Part shown: piece by piece, positions 21,540-33,516 of the stretch
Layout of the letters: the number at the start of each line of letters is the position of its first letter
How positions within the stretch are numbered: the first letter of the stretch is position 1
Source of the DNA: Rhizophagus clarus
Lineage: Eukaryota; Glomeromycota; Glomeromycetes; Glomerales; Glomeraceae
Reading direction: 5' to 3'
DNA: 64,000 nt
Assembly (NCBI GenBank): GCA_015698045.1
Contig: BLAL01000250.1
Span: 248,001 to 312,000 of the forward strand
Made by a program: the position numbers and the translations under genes
The notes under the pieces: generated by a model
The model's input: the letters and a program-made list of their open reading frames with translations, nothing else
Databases searched by the model: none
Told to the model about the DNA's origin: nothing

Positions 21540-23560
21540 TTGTAGAAATACTTAATTTTTTAGGAAACCAGTTCTTTGAATTTTAAACGTGTAAAATTTC
21601 GGTTGACCGTGAAAAGTTTAGAAAAATTAATAGAATGAGAGATAAATTTTTTTAATATTTTAACAAAACGAATACTAAAATTTTGTCATTTATTCTTTTT
21701 TGCAGACAGCCAGTTCTTTGGTACTTGAATAATGTGTCAGAAGTTTGGGAAGATTCTTATTCTTATTAGTTATTACTTTCAATTAATTTTAACGAAAAGT
21801 TACTCTTTTTTTTAGGTGGCTAGGTTTCGTGAGTATATATGGAAGTACAGCCACTCGATTCTTTGGAGTATTTGGACACGCAAGATTTTGGTATGGAAGC
21901 TATAGAAGTTTTTTTAATTTATTTTAATGAAACATTTATTGACATTTCATTTTCTTCCATTTTTTTAGACGATATGTGGAATTTCAATGAAGTACCAGCC
22001 TTTTTACTAGATTCAACTTTTTTTTTTAACTTTTTTTTTAATGTAACCGTACTAATGTTTTATTTTTTTTTCTTTTTTTTAGAGGCTAACACTTCGGATC
22101 TCTAAGTGTGGGTTTTTGGTAGATTTTTCTTTCAGTAACCTATTTTAACGAAACATTTCTAATGTTTTATTCTATCTTTTTTTTAAACAATCGTGGAAAT
22201 TACCATCACGTTCACCTAGATGTTGTTCAAGATCAGGTATTGTATTAAAATATTTTGAACCACTTGACAAAATGTGTATTAATGTTTTGTTTTTTTATCT
22301 CTTTTTAGACAATTCCTTCAGCTTGAACACCCTTGGAGTTTGGATGTAAGTATTGGTAAAGGTTCTTTTTTTGAATTAATCTTTACTGAAACATTTACCA
22401 ATGCTCACCTTTTTTTTAAACTGCTTTTTTTACGGACAAGAATACAAAATTAGGTAAGAAGGGTTTGAAATGTTTCTACAACAAAACTTTACTTACATTT
22501 TGTTACTTTTTTTTTAGAAGACTGGAATTGATCTGTTACTATTTGTGAAATCTAGATCCATTTGCAGAACGCGTTCCAGCATCACTAGTTCAAGATGAAA
22601 CTGTAGACGAACTCACCTTGGTTGTAATCAATAAACTTTTTTTAATATTGTCTTAATGAAATGATCACTAACATTCTATTTATTCTTTTTTTTAGACGTC
22701 CAGTACTTCAGGATATTTAGATATGGGAATTGGTGAAGATGAAAGTTTTTCTTTGAATAGTTCTTTTAACGAAACAATTACTAATTATTTCGTTCTTTTC
22801 TCTTTGCAGATAACCAGTACTTTAGGATTTTTGTACACGTGGAAATCAATAAGAAAATGGATTTTTTTTTAGCTAAATTTGGTTGGTAGGCATTGATTAC
22901 TTTAAATATATTCCTTTTAACAAAATGTTTTCTAACATTTTATTCTCTCTCTTTTTTTTAGACAGGTTAGAACGTTTAATTACTCAGAACTTAGCCTTTA
23001 GATGGACCTGGAGTGTGGATTCGGTGAGTCTTAAGTAGTTTTAATATAACTCTTTTATTTATCTTTGAATGAAACTTTATTTATGTTTTGTTATTTTTTT
23101 TTTTTCAGGCGGCCATTCTTTGGATCTTAGGATGTATGTGTTGAACTTTAGTGGGTTTTCTTATCTTAAATCTTGTATTTAATAAATCTTTTATTTACAT
23201 TTCTATTTTTTTGGAACTAGTTTTTTAAATCTCTGGATGCGTGATGGATTCTTTCTTCAAGCTATTATTTGTTAGCAAAATGTTTACTAAAGTTTTGTTG
23301 TTTTTTTTAGGGTTTGGTTTTGGGGTATTAGAAATGGTAAGTTTCGCAAAACTTTAATTTTATTTACATTGTTCTTTTTAAACTAGAAATGTTATTGATG
23401 TTTCTTTATTTCTTTCTTTTATAGGTTTCGTCTTTTGGTTGAATGGGGAAAGTAAAAACAGTAAGTTTTTCAACTTCTGTTACGAAACTGATCTTTTATT
23501 TTGGTTAATTGAGAAGCGTTTACTAATGTTTCTTTATTTACTTTTTCTTTGTAGGTCTTG
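21540..23560 (+). repeat. array B: degenerate splice-bounded tandem units
   Basis: About ten units of 150-220 bp, each with a T-rich tract ending in AG, an exon-like piece related to ccagttctttggatcttagg, and a spacer containing aacgaaac and a CTAAY motif. Good donors follow several pieces: ttggat|gtaagt near 22345, ggattcg|gtgagt near 23023, agaaatg|gtaagt near 23338, aaaaca|gtaagt near 23461. The pieces differ in length and reading frame, so I do not call protein coding. A spliced non-coding transcript is possible. Confidence 0.7.
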
Positions 23561-23599
23561 ATTTGTGATGCTGAAAAATATCAGAATTAAATACAAAAC

Positions 23600-24599
23600 T
23601 TTGTAAAAAGGGACTGAAGGATAAAAATTATGATATAGAAATAAAAAAAAACAATTTATGAAAAAAGCAAAAGGGAAAAAAGGAACAGATGAAGAGAGGG
23701 GGAAAACAAAAAAGCGTGAAATTATTGGTTAGAGGCCAAAACAATTTATTATTTTTTAACATTATAATACTTTAGTATAATGCATTTTGTAGTGTGGTGT
23801 TACATGGTGTATTGTTTAATATCAAAATATGCATTTTTATACAAGTTAACTAATATACAATAATTTTTTTGCACATTTGATTCTTGTTAATAAAAAAAAA
23901 CTAATATATGATAATATGCATGTTAACTAATATATTTAATATTAAATAACATTTTATATACTGTATGTGTTTTTAAACTATCATTGTTTTACTGTATGTT
24001 GTTTTATATATAAAATAACATAAATCTGCACATTTTTCAATGTTTAACACATTATACGCTTGCCTAAAACTTAACAGAATGTATAATGATTGTTACAATT
24101 GTATATGCAGGCAATGCATATCCTTACAATATATTTTTCTGACTTACTGATGTGTAATAATAAATAAGCTCCAGTCTTAATAACGGTTCCCGTTCCCTAG
24201 TTTAATTAAAATAGTATTAATTAAATTATAACCAAAAAAAAATTATATAAATATTTTAATTAAATAAAAACTTCAAATTTTAAAAAATTATAAACTATAT
24301 TTAATTTGACTTTTAATATTTTTTTCTTATATAATAAATAAAAATAATATTTTATTAATTATTATAAAATAAATAAAATAAATACAATTAATTTTTAATA
24401 TAATAAACTAAATTTTTTAACTTTTATCACTTTTATCTTAAATTTATTGTAAAAATTTGTAAAATTTAATTAATTGATTTATTATAATAAGAAATATTTA
24501 TTCTATTTTATTAGTTAAATATCATATATATAATAGTTTATTTAATAAAAAGCTGTTGATATTATTAATTATTATAGCTTCATTATAAAATAACTAATT
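23600..24599. other. gene-free AT-rich stretch
   Basis: Homopolymer-rich, no gene. Probably the tail of the repeat that carries array B. Confidence 0.4.
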
Positions 24600-24627
24600 G
24601 TCCCAGAGCAAAACGAAGGACTATATA
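24600..24627. repeat. flanking hairpin repeat, right of array B
   Basis: gtcccagagcaaaacgaagg then actatata; direct repeat of 21207-21234. It lies 6 bp from the CACTA end at 24634. Confidence 0.6.
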
Positions 24628-25199
24628 TGTTTACACTAGTCGAAAAAGGACAATTCGGCCTAAATTTGACCAGGTCGAATATAGGTCAAATGATGATCTA
24701 ACCTATGTCAAATTGAGGCCAATTTTTTTGGTGCATTTAGGGTGCCAATCATCTTAAATTCGGAAAGAAAATTCAACCATCATTTTACCTATATTAGGAC
24801 ATTATTACATATTTATTCGACCCTAAAAAAAACTATATTCGACTACTGTATGTAATCTGAATATAATTGATAAATAGGTCGAACTAGAGGTTTTTCAAGG
24901 TTGAATAATAAAGCATCATTTTGTATTTTATAAGCAAATAAAAACCATTTATTTTATATATATTGACATATATAGTATATAATAATATAAGATAATTATA
25001 TAAACCAACCCGCATATGATCAACCGTACAATAGCCATAAGACTCATAAACCAATCATAATTATATAAACCAAAAAAAAAATATAAAATATCCAGTCATA
25101 ATTATATAACTAAAAAAAGAAATATAAAATATACTAATAATATTCGTCCGCTTCAAAGATTTCATGGAGTTCTTCATCTTCTGTACACTGGTCAAAATC

Positions 25200-25400
25200 A
25201 ATTCTATCAGGTACATATCGGGGACTTATATATCGGTGGCTAATCTAATAAATATCGGGTATTTTTACATATCAGGTACCCTGATTTATTACACTTCAAA
25301 ATATGCCTAATTACCAAGACCCCAATATTTAAACTATTGGTTACCGATATGTTATTTAATATATATCGGGCACAGTTCTATCTTACACATATCGGGTACC
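25200..25400. repeat. tatcgggtacc subterminal repeat, left
   Basis: Multiple atatcgggtacccgatatg-type palindromic words, mirrored at 29620-29935; subterminal repeat of the nested CACTA-type element. Confidence 0.8.
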
Positions 25401-25709
25401 CGATATGTGATACAAATTTTAATACGTTAGATTTCATATTATATAACGTATTAAGAAATTTTTTAGAGTTTACTTTCTTTATAGATTTTTCTTTTTAGAA
25501 ATTTTTAATTCGTTTAATGTAGTTAAAAATTTTTATTGTCTTATTTGTTGAATGCATTATCAAGTTTATAAATTTTTTGTAAAAGTGTTTAAAAGTATAA
25601 TTATTATTGTTAATATTTTTATTTTATTACGTATTTTATTACAATAAATTAATAAAAAAGTTACAGTCATTTATAATACAATTTTAAGAAAAGTTTGCTC
25701 AAACTTTTC

Positions 25710-26300
25710 TTAATCGTGATCACGTTAGGATCAAGAGGAACAAGGGAAACTGCAACCTAAAATAAATAAAAGAAACGTTAAACTGTTTCTTTAATATTCA
25801 AAAAATATCCCTCCCTCTCTCCTTACATTTCAAGTCCGGAGTCCAGCAATCTGAAAAAAATAAAGAAAGAAATGTTAGTAACGTTTCTTTAACATTAAAA
25901 AAAAATCACCACCCTTTCCAACTTACATTCCCAAGTCCAGTTCGTCCAAGAAGGCCGGCAACCTAAAAAAAATAAAGAAAGAAACATTAGTAACGTTTCT
26001 TTAATATTAAAAAAAAATTCCCTGCCCTTTCTAACTTACATTCCCAAGTCTGGTTCGTCCAAGAAGGCCGGCAACCTAAAAAAAATAAAGAAAGAAACGT
26101 TAGTAACGTTTCTTTAATATTAAAAAAAATCACCACCCTTTCTAACTTACATTTCCCAAGTCCGGTTCGTCCAAGAAGGCTGGCAACCTAAAAAAAATAA
26201 AGAAAGAAACGTTAGTAACGTTTCTTTAATATTAAAAAAAAATTCCTCCCACCCCTTCCAACTTACATTCCAAGTCCGGGAGTCCAGCAACCTAAAAAAA
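25710..26300 (-). repeat. array C: five splice-bounded units, period about 115 bp
   Basis: Minus strand: a T-rich tract ending ttttttag, exon-like gttgccggccttcttggacg continuing aactggacttgggaat, donor gtaagtt, then a spacer with aaagaaacgttactaacgtt and a palindromic counterpart. Palindrome centres lie near 25775, 25878, 25990, 26105 and 26220. The three central units are nearly identical; exon-like pieces are 25-37 nt. Confidence 0.88.
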
Positions 26301-27000
26301 AAATAAAAATAAAATTATGGTTTAGAAAACCGTAAAAATAAATTGATCATGATAATCAATGATCATCAAATTAAATTAAAATGCCGAAACTATTGCATGT
26401 AAATGCCAAAAGGTTTCAGCAGTTTAGCAAAAATGAGTTTGATCACGTATTTTGAAAATGTGAAAGATTATTTCAAGATTTTATATTGTAAATTGATAGA
26501 TTAGTTCTCTCAATTTGATCTATAGAAAGATTTTAGTAACATTTTGGAATAATCAGCGGTATTAGATCTGTCACGCCTAAATGTACCTTTTTTAAAAATT
26601 TATTGGAAACATTTCATCATTACAATATATTATATAATATATAACGACAGATTGTTTATTTAATTAATACTTTAATAAAAAAAAAAAATGAATGTTTATT
26701 GAATAAAAGCAATTTATTATAATAAGCTTTAATTACTTATAATTGAGGTCGAATTTTTTAATTTCAGTTGAATATAGGCCGATATTAAATCAAATTATAA
26801 AATAGTAAAAATATTAAAATAATAATTAGATGACTATATAATATATATATATATTTAATAAAAAATAATAATAATAAAAGATAATAAAAAATAAAAAATA
26901 ATAATAATAAAAATAATAAAAATATAAAAATATAAATAAAAAATAAAAATAAAAATAAAATATAAAAAATACAAAATAAAAAAAAAATAAAAATAAAAAA
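26300..27000. other. AT-rich spacer with A/T-only runs
   Basis: 26850-27000 is almost purely A and T (aataataaaaat words). No gene seen. Confidence 0.5.
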
Positions 27001-27007
27001 ATATAAT

Positions 27008-27615
27008 TTACAGATTCCGAGGCCGCCGATGCGCAGTGTTTCTACGCCGCCTACGACTTTGGTGGTTCCCTAAGAAATATATATAAATTTAGAACTTAAA
27101 TAACTTAAATATAAATTAAAAAAATTCTTAATAATTACCAGGTCTGTCCCAAAACCTTGTGCGGAACTGCCTATAATATCTTTCTCCTTCCTGGGACCAC
27201 CTTCCATTTCGCGTACCATTCCTCCATTCACAGAAATTCTAAAAATGTTAATACTATTAATTTTTTATTTTTTTTTATTTTTTTTTTATGATTTATTATT
27301 ATTTTACTAACATTAAAATTCCTGACCAAGTTTCTCCACTTTCTTTCTACCTGTTGGCCAGTGAACCTCACACGGAACCATCTCCGAATTCTTCGAGCTA
27401 GGCTCTCCCAGAATTCGGAGCGGTCCCTCCTGGGTATGTCATGGTAGTAGTTGTTCCTTCTCCTTTACATTATTTATTTAATTTTTAGATCAGGAAACAT
27501 AAGAGAAAAAAAAAACTAGAATATGATCAAAGTTATTTATTAGTTTTTATTTAATTTTTTACCTCCTATATCTTATTAAATATTCAGTTATTGCATCAGT
27601 CCAATTTGCGGGCAT
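27008..27615 (-). CDS. Myb/SANT-like DNA-binding domain protein, 121 aa, four exons
   Basis: Exons (minus): 27615-27563, 27462-27312, 27238-27139, 27069-27008. All introns are GT-AG and phases agree, giving 121 aa. The protein starts MPANWTDAITEYLI and contains FWESLARRI, FTGQQVERKWRNLVRNF and YYRQFRTRFWDRP, the tryptophan-spaced three-helix pattern of Myb/SANT-like domains that I associate with a large Glomeromycotina family. It ends in an Arg-rich tail (QSRRRRRN, HRRPRN). GC content is clearly higher than its surroundings. The frame is intact although it sits in a nested non-autonomous CACTA-type element. It may bind the element's ends or be captured cargo; both are inference. Confidence 0.82.
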
Positions 27616-28435
27616 TTTAAGAAAAAGAATATATAATAATAAAAAATAACGGCAACAAATTTTAAGAAAAAGAATATATAATAGAAATAACGACAACAAA
27701 TTTATTGTAAGAAAAAAAAAAAGATGAAACCTCTTTTTAAAAACAATTTTTTATCACCTTGTATTATTATATTAATTAACCTTCAAGAACATTTACGTAA
27801 ATCGTTCTAATTTCTCAAATATGTCATGATTGTTATGATCTGTCTTCTTTATATTAATTATAATACAGATACGGATCTACAATACAATCAATCACAATGA
27901 ACAAGTTAAACTCGACCTAAACTCAATTGTTATGATCGTGATTCCAAAATATCAAGATAAAGGTCTTCTTTTTAATTATATATCAAATCTAAAAAAGGTA
28001 AAATCTAATAATACAGATACGTAAATAAATAGTGTTTTTTATTTTGGTTTATAATAAGCTTTTGCCAATTATAGACTACAAATAAAACAATTACGGATCT
28101 ACAATACATTACACAAAGATCTTGAGCGAACGAGTTAAACTCGAGTTGAACTCGAGTTCAACTCGAGTTCAAAGCGAACAATTTAAATTCAAAATAAAAT
28201 ATCCAAGATTAACAAAAAAGTTGGTAACGTTATAATGAAATCGGTAGTAAAACTTAATTTAATCATCTTTAATTAGGTATAAAAATTCTGATAAATTTAA
28301 TAAAATCAGTGATTTTTTAATAATTTTATCAACTCAAGTTGAGCACGAATAGTGAATAATCAAGTTTGTGCTTCTTTGCTAATATTGACTTGTGCATTCG
28401 ATAGGTGACCGATTTTGTGGCTGATGTGGCTGAAT
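27616..28435. other. gene-free part of nested element
   Basis: No gene. Notable only for gagttaaactcgagttgaac repeats at 28130-28170. Confidence 0.4.
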
Positions 28436-28860
28436 ATAATATTACCCAAATAACCAATAAAAATTGATAATTTTGTTGATCATGTGATTGCACGATCATG
28501 ATTTAATTATTTATTTATCGTATTTTTTTTTTTTTTTTTTTCAAAAACTTTTTCTCTCTCTCTCAAATTTTTACTTTATTGTTTTGTCTAAAAAATAAAG
28601 ATAAAGGTATATTTTTTGTTGAAATTTCTTTTCCCATTATTATGTTATTTATAATATTACCCAAATAACCAATAAAAATTGATAATTTTGTTGATCATGT
28701 GATTGCACAATCACGATTTAATTATTTATTTATCATTTTTTTTTTTTTTTCAAAACTTTTTTCTCTCTCTCTCAAATTTTTACTTTATTGTTTTTGTCTA
28801 AAAAATAAAGATAAAGGTATATTTTTTGTTGAAATTTCTTTTCCCATTATTATGTTATTC
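28436..28860. repeat. 215-bp tandem duplication
   Basis: ataatattacccaaataacc begins copies at 28436 and 28651. Both copies share ttgatcatgtgattgcac, a T-tract, a ctctctctct run and gataaaggtatattttttg. Open frames here are low complexity. Confidence 0.9.
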
Positions 28861-28989
28861 TTAACACTCTTATTAATATATTTTTCCAATGTATTTCTTC
28901 TCACTAACGTCCTAAACAATGTTCTACTATCGAGTTTTTTACTTTATTGGTTTTTCTAAAAAATAAATACAAAGGTACATTTTTTGTTG

Positions 28990-29335
28990 AAATTTCTTTT
29001 TCCATCCTGTTAACACTCTTACTAATATTTTTTTCTAATGTGTTTCCTCCTACTAACGTTCCTACTAACAATGTTCTACTGTTAAACATTTTTTATTTCT
29101 TACTTTTACTAACACTTCTACTAACATTAACACTAACATTAATACTTATACTTTATATTTTTTTTTTATTGACGTTCCTTTTCCACTTCTACTAACTTTC
29201 ATACTAACATTAATACTAACACTTTCTAATGTAAAAATTTTTTTATTAACGTTCCTTTTCTTTTGCTAACACTTCTACTAATATTCATACTAACACTTTT
29301 ATTACTAACATTTTACTTTCTTTCAAATTAAATAG
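28990..29335 (+). repeat. TACTAAC-rich pyrimidine tract
   Basis: More than ten ctaac/tactaac words (for example cctactaacgttcctactaac) in a C/T-rich strand, ending at ttctttcaaattaaatag, which looks like a splice acceptor. The branch-point consensus is repeated far beyond what one intron needs. No coding capacity. Confidence 0.7.
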
Positions 29336-29619
29336 ATATAATGAAATGAAAACAAGCAAACAAGTGAACATTAATTGTAAATTTGTGTAAAGAGTAGTGA
29401 ATTTTTTTTATAATATTTTTTGTATAATATTTTTTTTTATTATCGATTTAAAATATAAATAAAACTTTCAGTAATTACAATTAAATGAATTAAATTACTT
29501 TTAAATTACAATTGTATTTAAATTATAAATCTACTACTATTAATGCCCCATAAATGCTATACTTTTTGGCTATCTGATATGTATGAAAATTATGAAATTA
29601 TGCTTATATTTCAAATACA

Positions 29620-29935
29620 AATAGGATACATATCGGGTATATATAGGATACTTATTAGCACTATCCGATAAGTGTATAATATCTGTCCGATATTTTTTTA
29701 AAATATATCGGGTACCCAATAAATCTATGATATGTAACCGATATTTAACTACCCAATATGTATGAGAAATATACCCGATATGTACGTTATATGTCACCGA
29801 TTTTCTGCATCCGACGGGTACATATCGGGTACCCGATATGTGTAGTATTATTAAATAGCATACACATATTTCACACATATCGGGTACATATCAGGTACCC
29901 GATATGTACCCGATATGTACCTGATAGCTTCGATT
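29620..29935. repeat. tatcgggtacc subterminal repeat, right
   Basis: At least eight copies of atatcgggtac or its complement, some as perfect palindromes (catatcgggtacccgatatg). Mirror of 25200-25400. Confidence 0.85.
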
Positions 29936-32105
29936 TTGACCAGTGGTAGCTCTTCCTTTTTCTTTTCACTTTTTTTTTGGCTTTTTGTTGCTAATATGAT
30001 ACAACATATGATATAAACAAAATTAATTAATGATATTTGCGACGTAAAAATATTAAAATAATTTAACTTACTGTTATTGAACTTTCGCCAATCTTATCCA
30101 AATCTTCAGGTCTAGTTGAATTCATTTCTGCCAAATTTAACAAGAAATCTGAATATAGCTCTGTTAAATTCAGTTCTATTGGCACACGATCCTTGTAAGA
30201 TTGAATCAAATCATCAACCATATCATCATATTCACTAACGCCAATTGTTTCGTTTGTTTCATCTGTCTCGTATATTTTTGTTTTATCGAGTGCTCATTCA
30301 GGCATATTCTTGAGAGGTTTACTAGACATGAAGTAAATATCATCATTATAAATTCGCTTCTGTTACTTTTTTGCACGTTGAATATATTCTGCTTCAGGGT
30401 CTAATATGTCTCGTAATAGCTGTTTTAACTATTAAAACAAAGATAAACAAATATCAAATAAATATTAAAATAGGTTAGGAGCAGTAATCACTTTAATACC
30501 TCATCTGAACACTATGACCGATCGTATATATGCAAGAACTGCTTATTATCAGGCAATTTCTGTCTTGAATCGTCTTCAGAATCTGATTGCTCAATGGAAT
30601 GACAATCATTCTATACAAGCATTGGTAATAATTTGTCTTTATCAAATTCCTTTATGTTGGCGTCATTTCTTTCATATAATTTTATTACCGCCCTTACTCG
30701 TCTATTTTTTTTCTGTCAAATATATAAAGATTAATTTCAAATGACTAAAAAGAAGTGCATTAAAATAAAATACTGCTCACTTCGAACAATCGCGCATTCA
30801 CGTGCATCCTACGGTCAACTTTGTCTAATTGGCCTGATGTTATCTATCTCTTTTATGCTTGTGAATCGATTATAGACAATTGGATTACTGACGGATTATA
30901 ATATCCACTCATCAACCTCTTTAATTCAGATATCAATTTTTCGTATATCTTTGCTGTCTGTTCACTAAAAGTCTTACTATAATTCAACCGATATTCTTCA
31001 GGTATTTGACCTTTTAAGAGGTTTTTCATTTTGTCCTAAACAATAAGAGGAAATAATAAAAGCTGTATATATATATTAACACAATTCAGCTGCAAATAGT
31101 CTTGTAAAATTCTTACTCTTGCAGCTGAAGCGGCGACTTCATCAGGCGATTTCTCTCTCAATTTTAATATTTTATTAGAGCGTTTTGGTGAATATTGCTG
31201 TGGAGAATCGATAGTCTTTTGAGGTGTGCGAAGTTGCTTGAGCTGTTGAAGTTCTTCTTGGAGAGTTTTATTTTCTTCACATAATTGGTTCGATTCATCA
31301 CCAAAAATTTCATTAAACTGCCATAGTAAGGAATTCTCCTCCTTGACCCTATGAACACGGTTTTGCAAATTATTTATTTTTCATTTTATTTCTGATACTT
31401 TGACCTTTTTCTGATTCAATTCATTCTGTAGTCGAAGGGTTTCATTTTTTAAATTTCCTAGCTCTAAATTACCTATTTTAAATTATAAGGATATGTTATC
31501 AAATCGTAACGAACAGATGTAATATAATAAATATTAAAATATAACAAAAAATTCAGTTTACCTGCTTCTTCATTACTCGGTCGAACATTTCTTGGTGCTC
31601 CTTCTTTGTGATGTGAACGGTAACTTTTCGGTACATTAATATTAGGATATCTTTTAATAATATCAGAAGTTTGTTGAGATTGAGATTGAGTTTGACTTAA
31701 TGAGGCTAAAATATCTTGCGAAACAATAAGTCTAAAGGGAGCTGTAGTATTAGTATTTAGTGATGTTGGTGTTGAAGTAATATTTCGTGGTGTGGCAATA
31801 TTTTGTGGTGTAGATGAAGCGGTGGTATTAGTTGGTGTTGACGCTCATGATGTGGCAATATTTCGTGATGTAGTATTAGTTGGTGTTGACGCTCGTGATG
31901 TGGCAATATTTTGTGGTGTAGTATTAGTTGGTGTTGACGCTTGTGATGTGGCAATATTTCGTAATGTAAATGAAACAGTGGTATTAGTTGGTGTTGGTGT
32001 TGAAGTAATATTTCGTGAAGGAGTTGATGTTGTATATGATGGTGTAGATGAACTAGCAATATCTGGTGAAGGAGCATTTGGTTTTGATTGTTTCTTACGA
32101 GCCAT

Positions 32106-32849
32106 TATTATTTTAAAATTATTTTTATTTTTTATTATTATTTTTTAAAAAAGAAAAAAGGGCAATTTTTTGTATGGAATAAGGAAATTGCACCACTATT
32201 TATATCTATTTCTTTACTATCAAATTAGACTTTTAACAATTAACAATCACAAACATTTGTATAAAATTAGACTTTCAATAGTCGTGATCAAATTAGACTT
32301 AAACTTTCGCATCAAATTAGACTTTTAATTAATTAAACATATATTAAACATATCAAATTAGACTTTCAATCATTAGCCGTTAATGATCAGATTAGACTTA
32401 AACTTTCACATCAAACTAGATTTTCAATTAATTAAACAGTTAAATCGCATTGAGTGCGTGGTATGATATATATTTTATTTTTTAAATTTTGGTTTTCATT
32501 TAATTTTCTATTCAACTTCTTACGTCTAATTTTTCATATTCGAATTTGTCTATTTTGTTAATTATACCATCAATATCATTTTAAAACAGAATATAATCAC
32601 AATATCACTAAAAATTCAACATCACTAAAAATTTGATATTAATAAAAAAACCAAAATATCATTAAAAATTTGACATCACTAAAAATTTGATATTAATAAA
32701 AAAACCACAATATCACTAAAAATTCGACATCACTAAAAATTTAATATTAATAAAAAATCACTATTAATTAAACATAACAAAGTATATTATAACTTTATTC
32801 AACGTAAAAATCATATTACAACTTTATCGTATCTGACTTTTATCAAAAA
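32106..32849. promoter_or_regulatory. divergent intergenic region of the CACTA element
   Basis: Lies between the divergent coiled-coil and TNP2 genes. Contains repeated atcaaattagactttcaat words (32210-32440) and a diverged repeat of cactaaaaatttgatattaa (32600-32750). It presumably holds both promoters; no specific element can be assigned. Confidence 0.5.
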
Positions 32850-33516
32850 ATGAAAAAAGGAGGAAGAAAACGCATTGCTGCTAATATCATAGACAAATAT
32901 AATAATCCTAGTTCATCGACCTCTGAACAAACATCTACTGAATTTATGATCAGAAAATCAAGAGAGAAGGTTCCATGCTTTTGCAACCATTGTAATGGGA
33001 AAATGGTCAATCCACGTATGAAGGAGGAACATGAGCAAACGAATGAGCAAACAACTTCTTTGGAACCATTAAATTGCGATAAGGCTCCAATGTCTCAAGA
33101 GTTAGTAGAACTGATTGATTGGACAATATCATTAGCAGAATCATAAAATACGACAATATCTATTGATATATATTCTGATAATGATATGTATAAGGAACAG
33201 AAATATATATTTCTTCCATGCAAAAAAAGAAGCAAAACCAGGCACATTTTGTCGTATCACTGAAGTTGAACTAGTCGCTAAAGATTCCTCTTATAATGTG
33301 CCAGCACAGATAATATCTACACTAGTGAATCTTCGACACAAGAAGATTTTCCTAATGATGAAGATAATGATTTTTCAGATAATTTTGAGAATTACTCTCA
33401 TCCTATGTTCGACATACCGGATATTTCAGACACACCAGATATTTTAGAATTACCAACAGATGAATTAATTAAAGGGATTTTGATATGGATTATGAAGTTC
33501 AGGTCGAGTCATAACA

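Larger units (their letters stand above)
25186..29945. mobile_element. nested CACTA-type element with Myb/SANT gene and array C
   Basis: The left end cactggtcaaaatcaattct (25186) and the right end, read inward, cactggtcaaaatcgaagct match, then both continue with atcaggtacatatcggg. The flanking trinucleotide gta is identical on both sides (25183-25185 and 29946-29948), the 3-bp duplication expected of CACTA elements. It interrupts the last exon region of the host element's coiled-coil gene. It has no TNP2 gene, so it is non-autonomous. It carries a four-exon Myb/SANT-like gene, array C and TACTAAC-rich DNA. Confidence 0.9.
25138..32105 (-). pseudogene. coiled-coil accessory protein of the CACTA element, interrupted
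   Basis: Starts at MARKKQSKPNAPSPDIASSS (32105). A Ser/Thr-rich region with repeats of IATSRASTPTNTT follows to about 31740, then KSYRSHHKEGAPRN and an intron (about 31560-31490). A Glu/Lys/Leu-rich coiled coil follows (31480-31120, with VKEENSLLWQFNEIFGDE), then an exon with KMKNLLKGQIPEEYRLNYSK (about 31020-30830). Further acidic exons run to about 30070. The last codons (HEIFEADEYY, stop 25138) lie beyond the inserted 25186-29945 element. Stops include TGA at 31847-31845, TGA near 31382 and TAG near 30628. The stop at 31845 is CGA in a sister repeat unit. It is divergent from the TNP2 gene, with a 744-bp shared upstream region. Function unknown; partner proteins of CACTA elements often bind subterminal repeats. 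Confidence 0.75.

Noticed and set aside
21839..22105. 88-aa plus-strand frame in array B
   Set aside because: It runs across predicted acceptor sites and poly-T tracts, giving a Phe-rich tail; an intron read-through artefact.
31757..32148. Frames on both strands overlapping the coiled-coil gene
   Set aside because: His/Leu- or Val-rich shadows of the Ser/Thr repeat region; the frame starting at 32105 is supported by its start, repeats and downstream exons.
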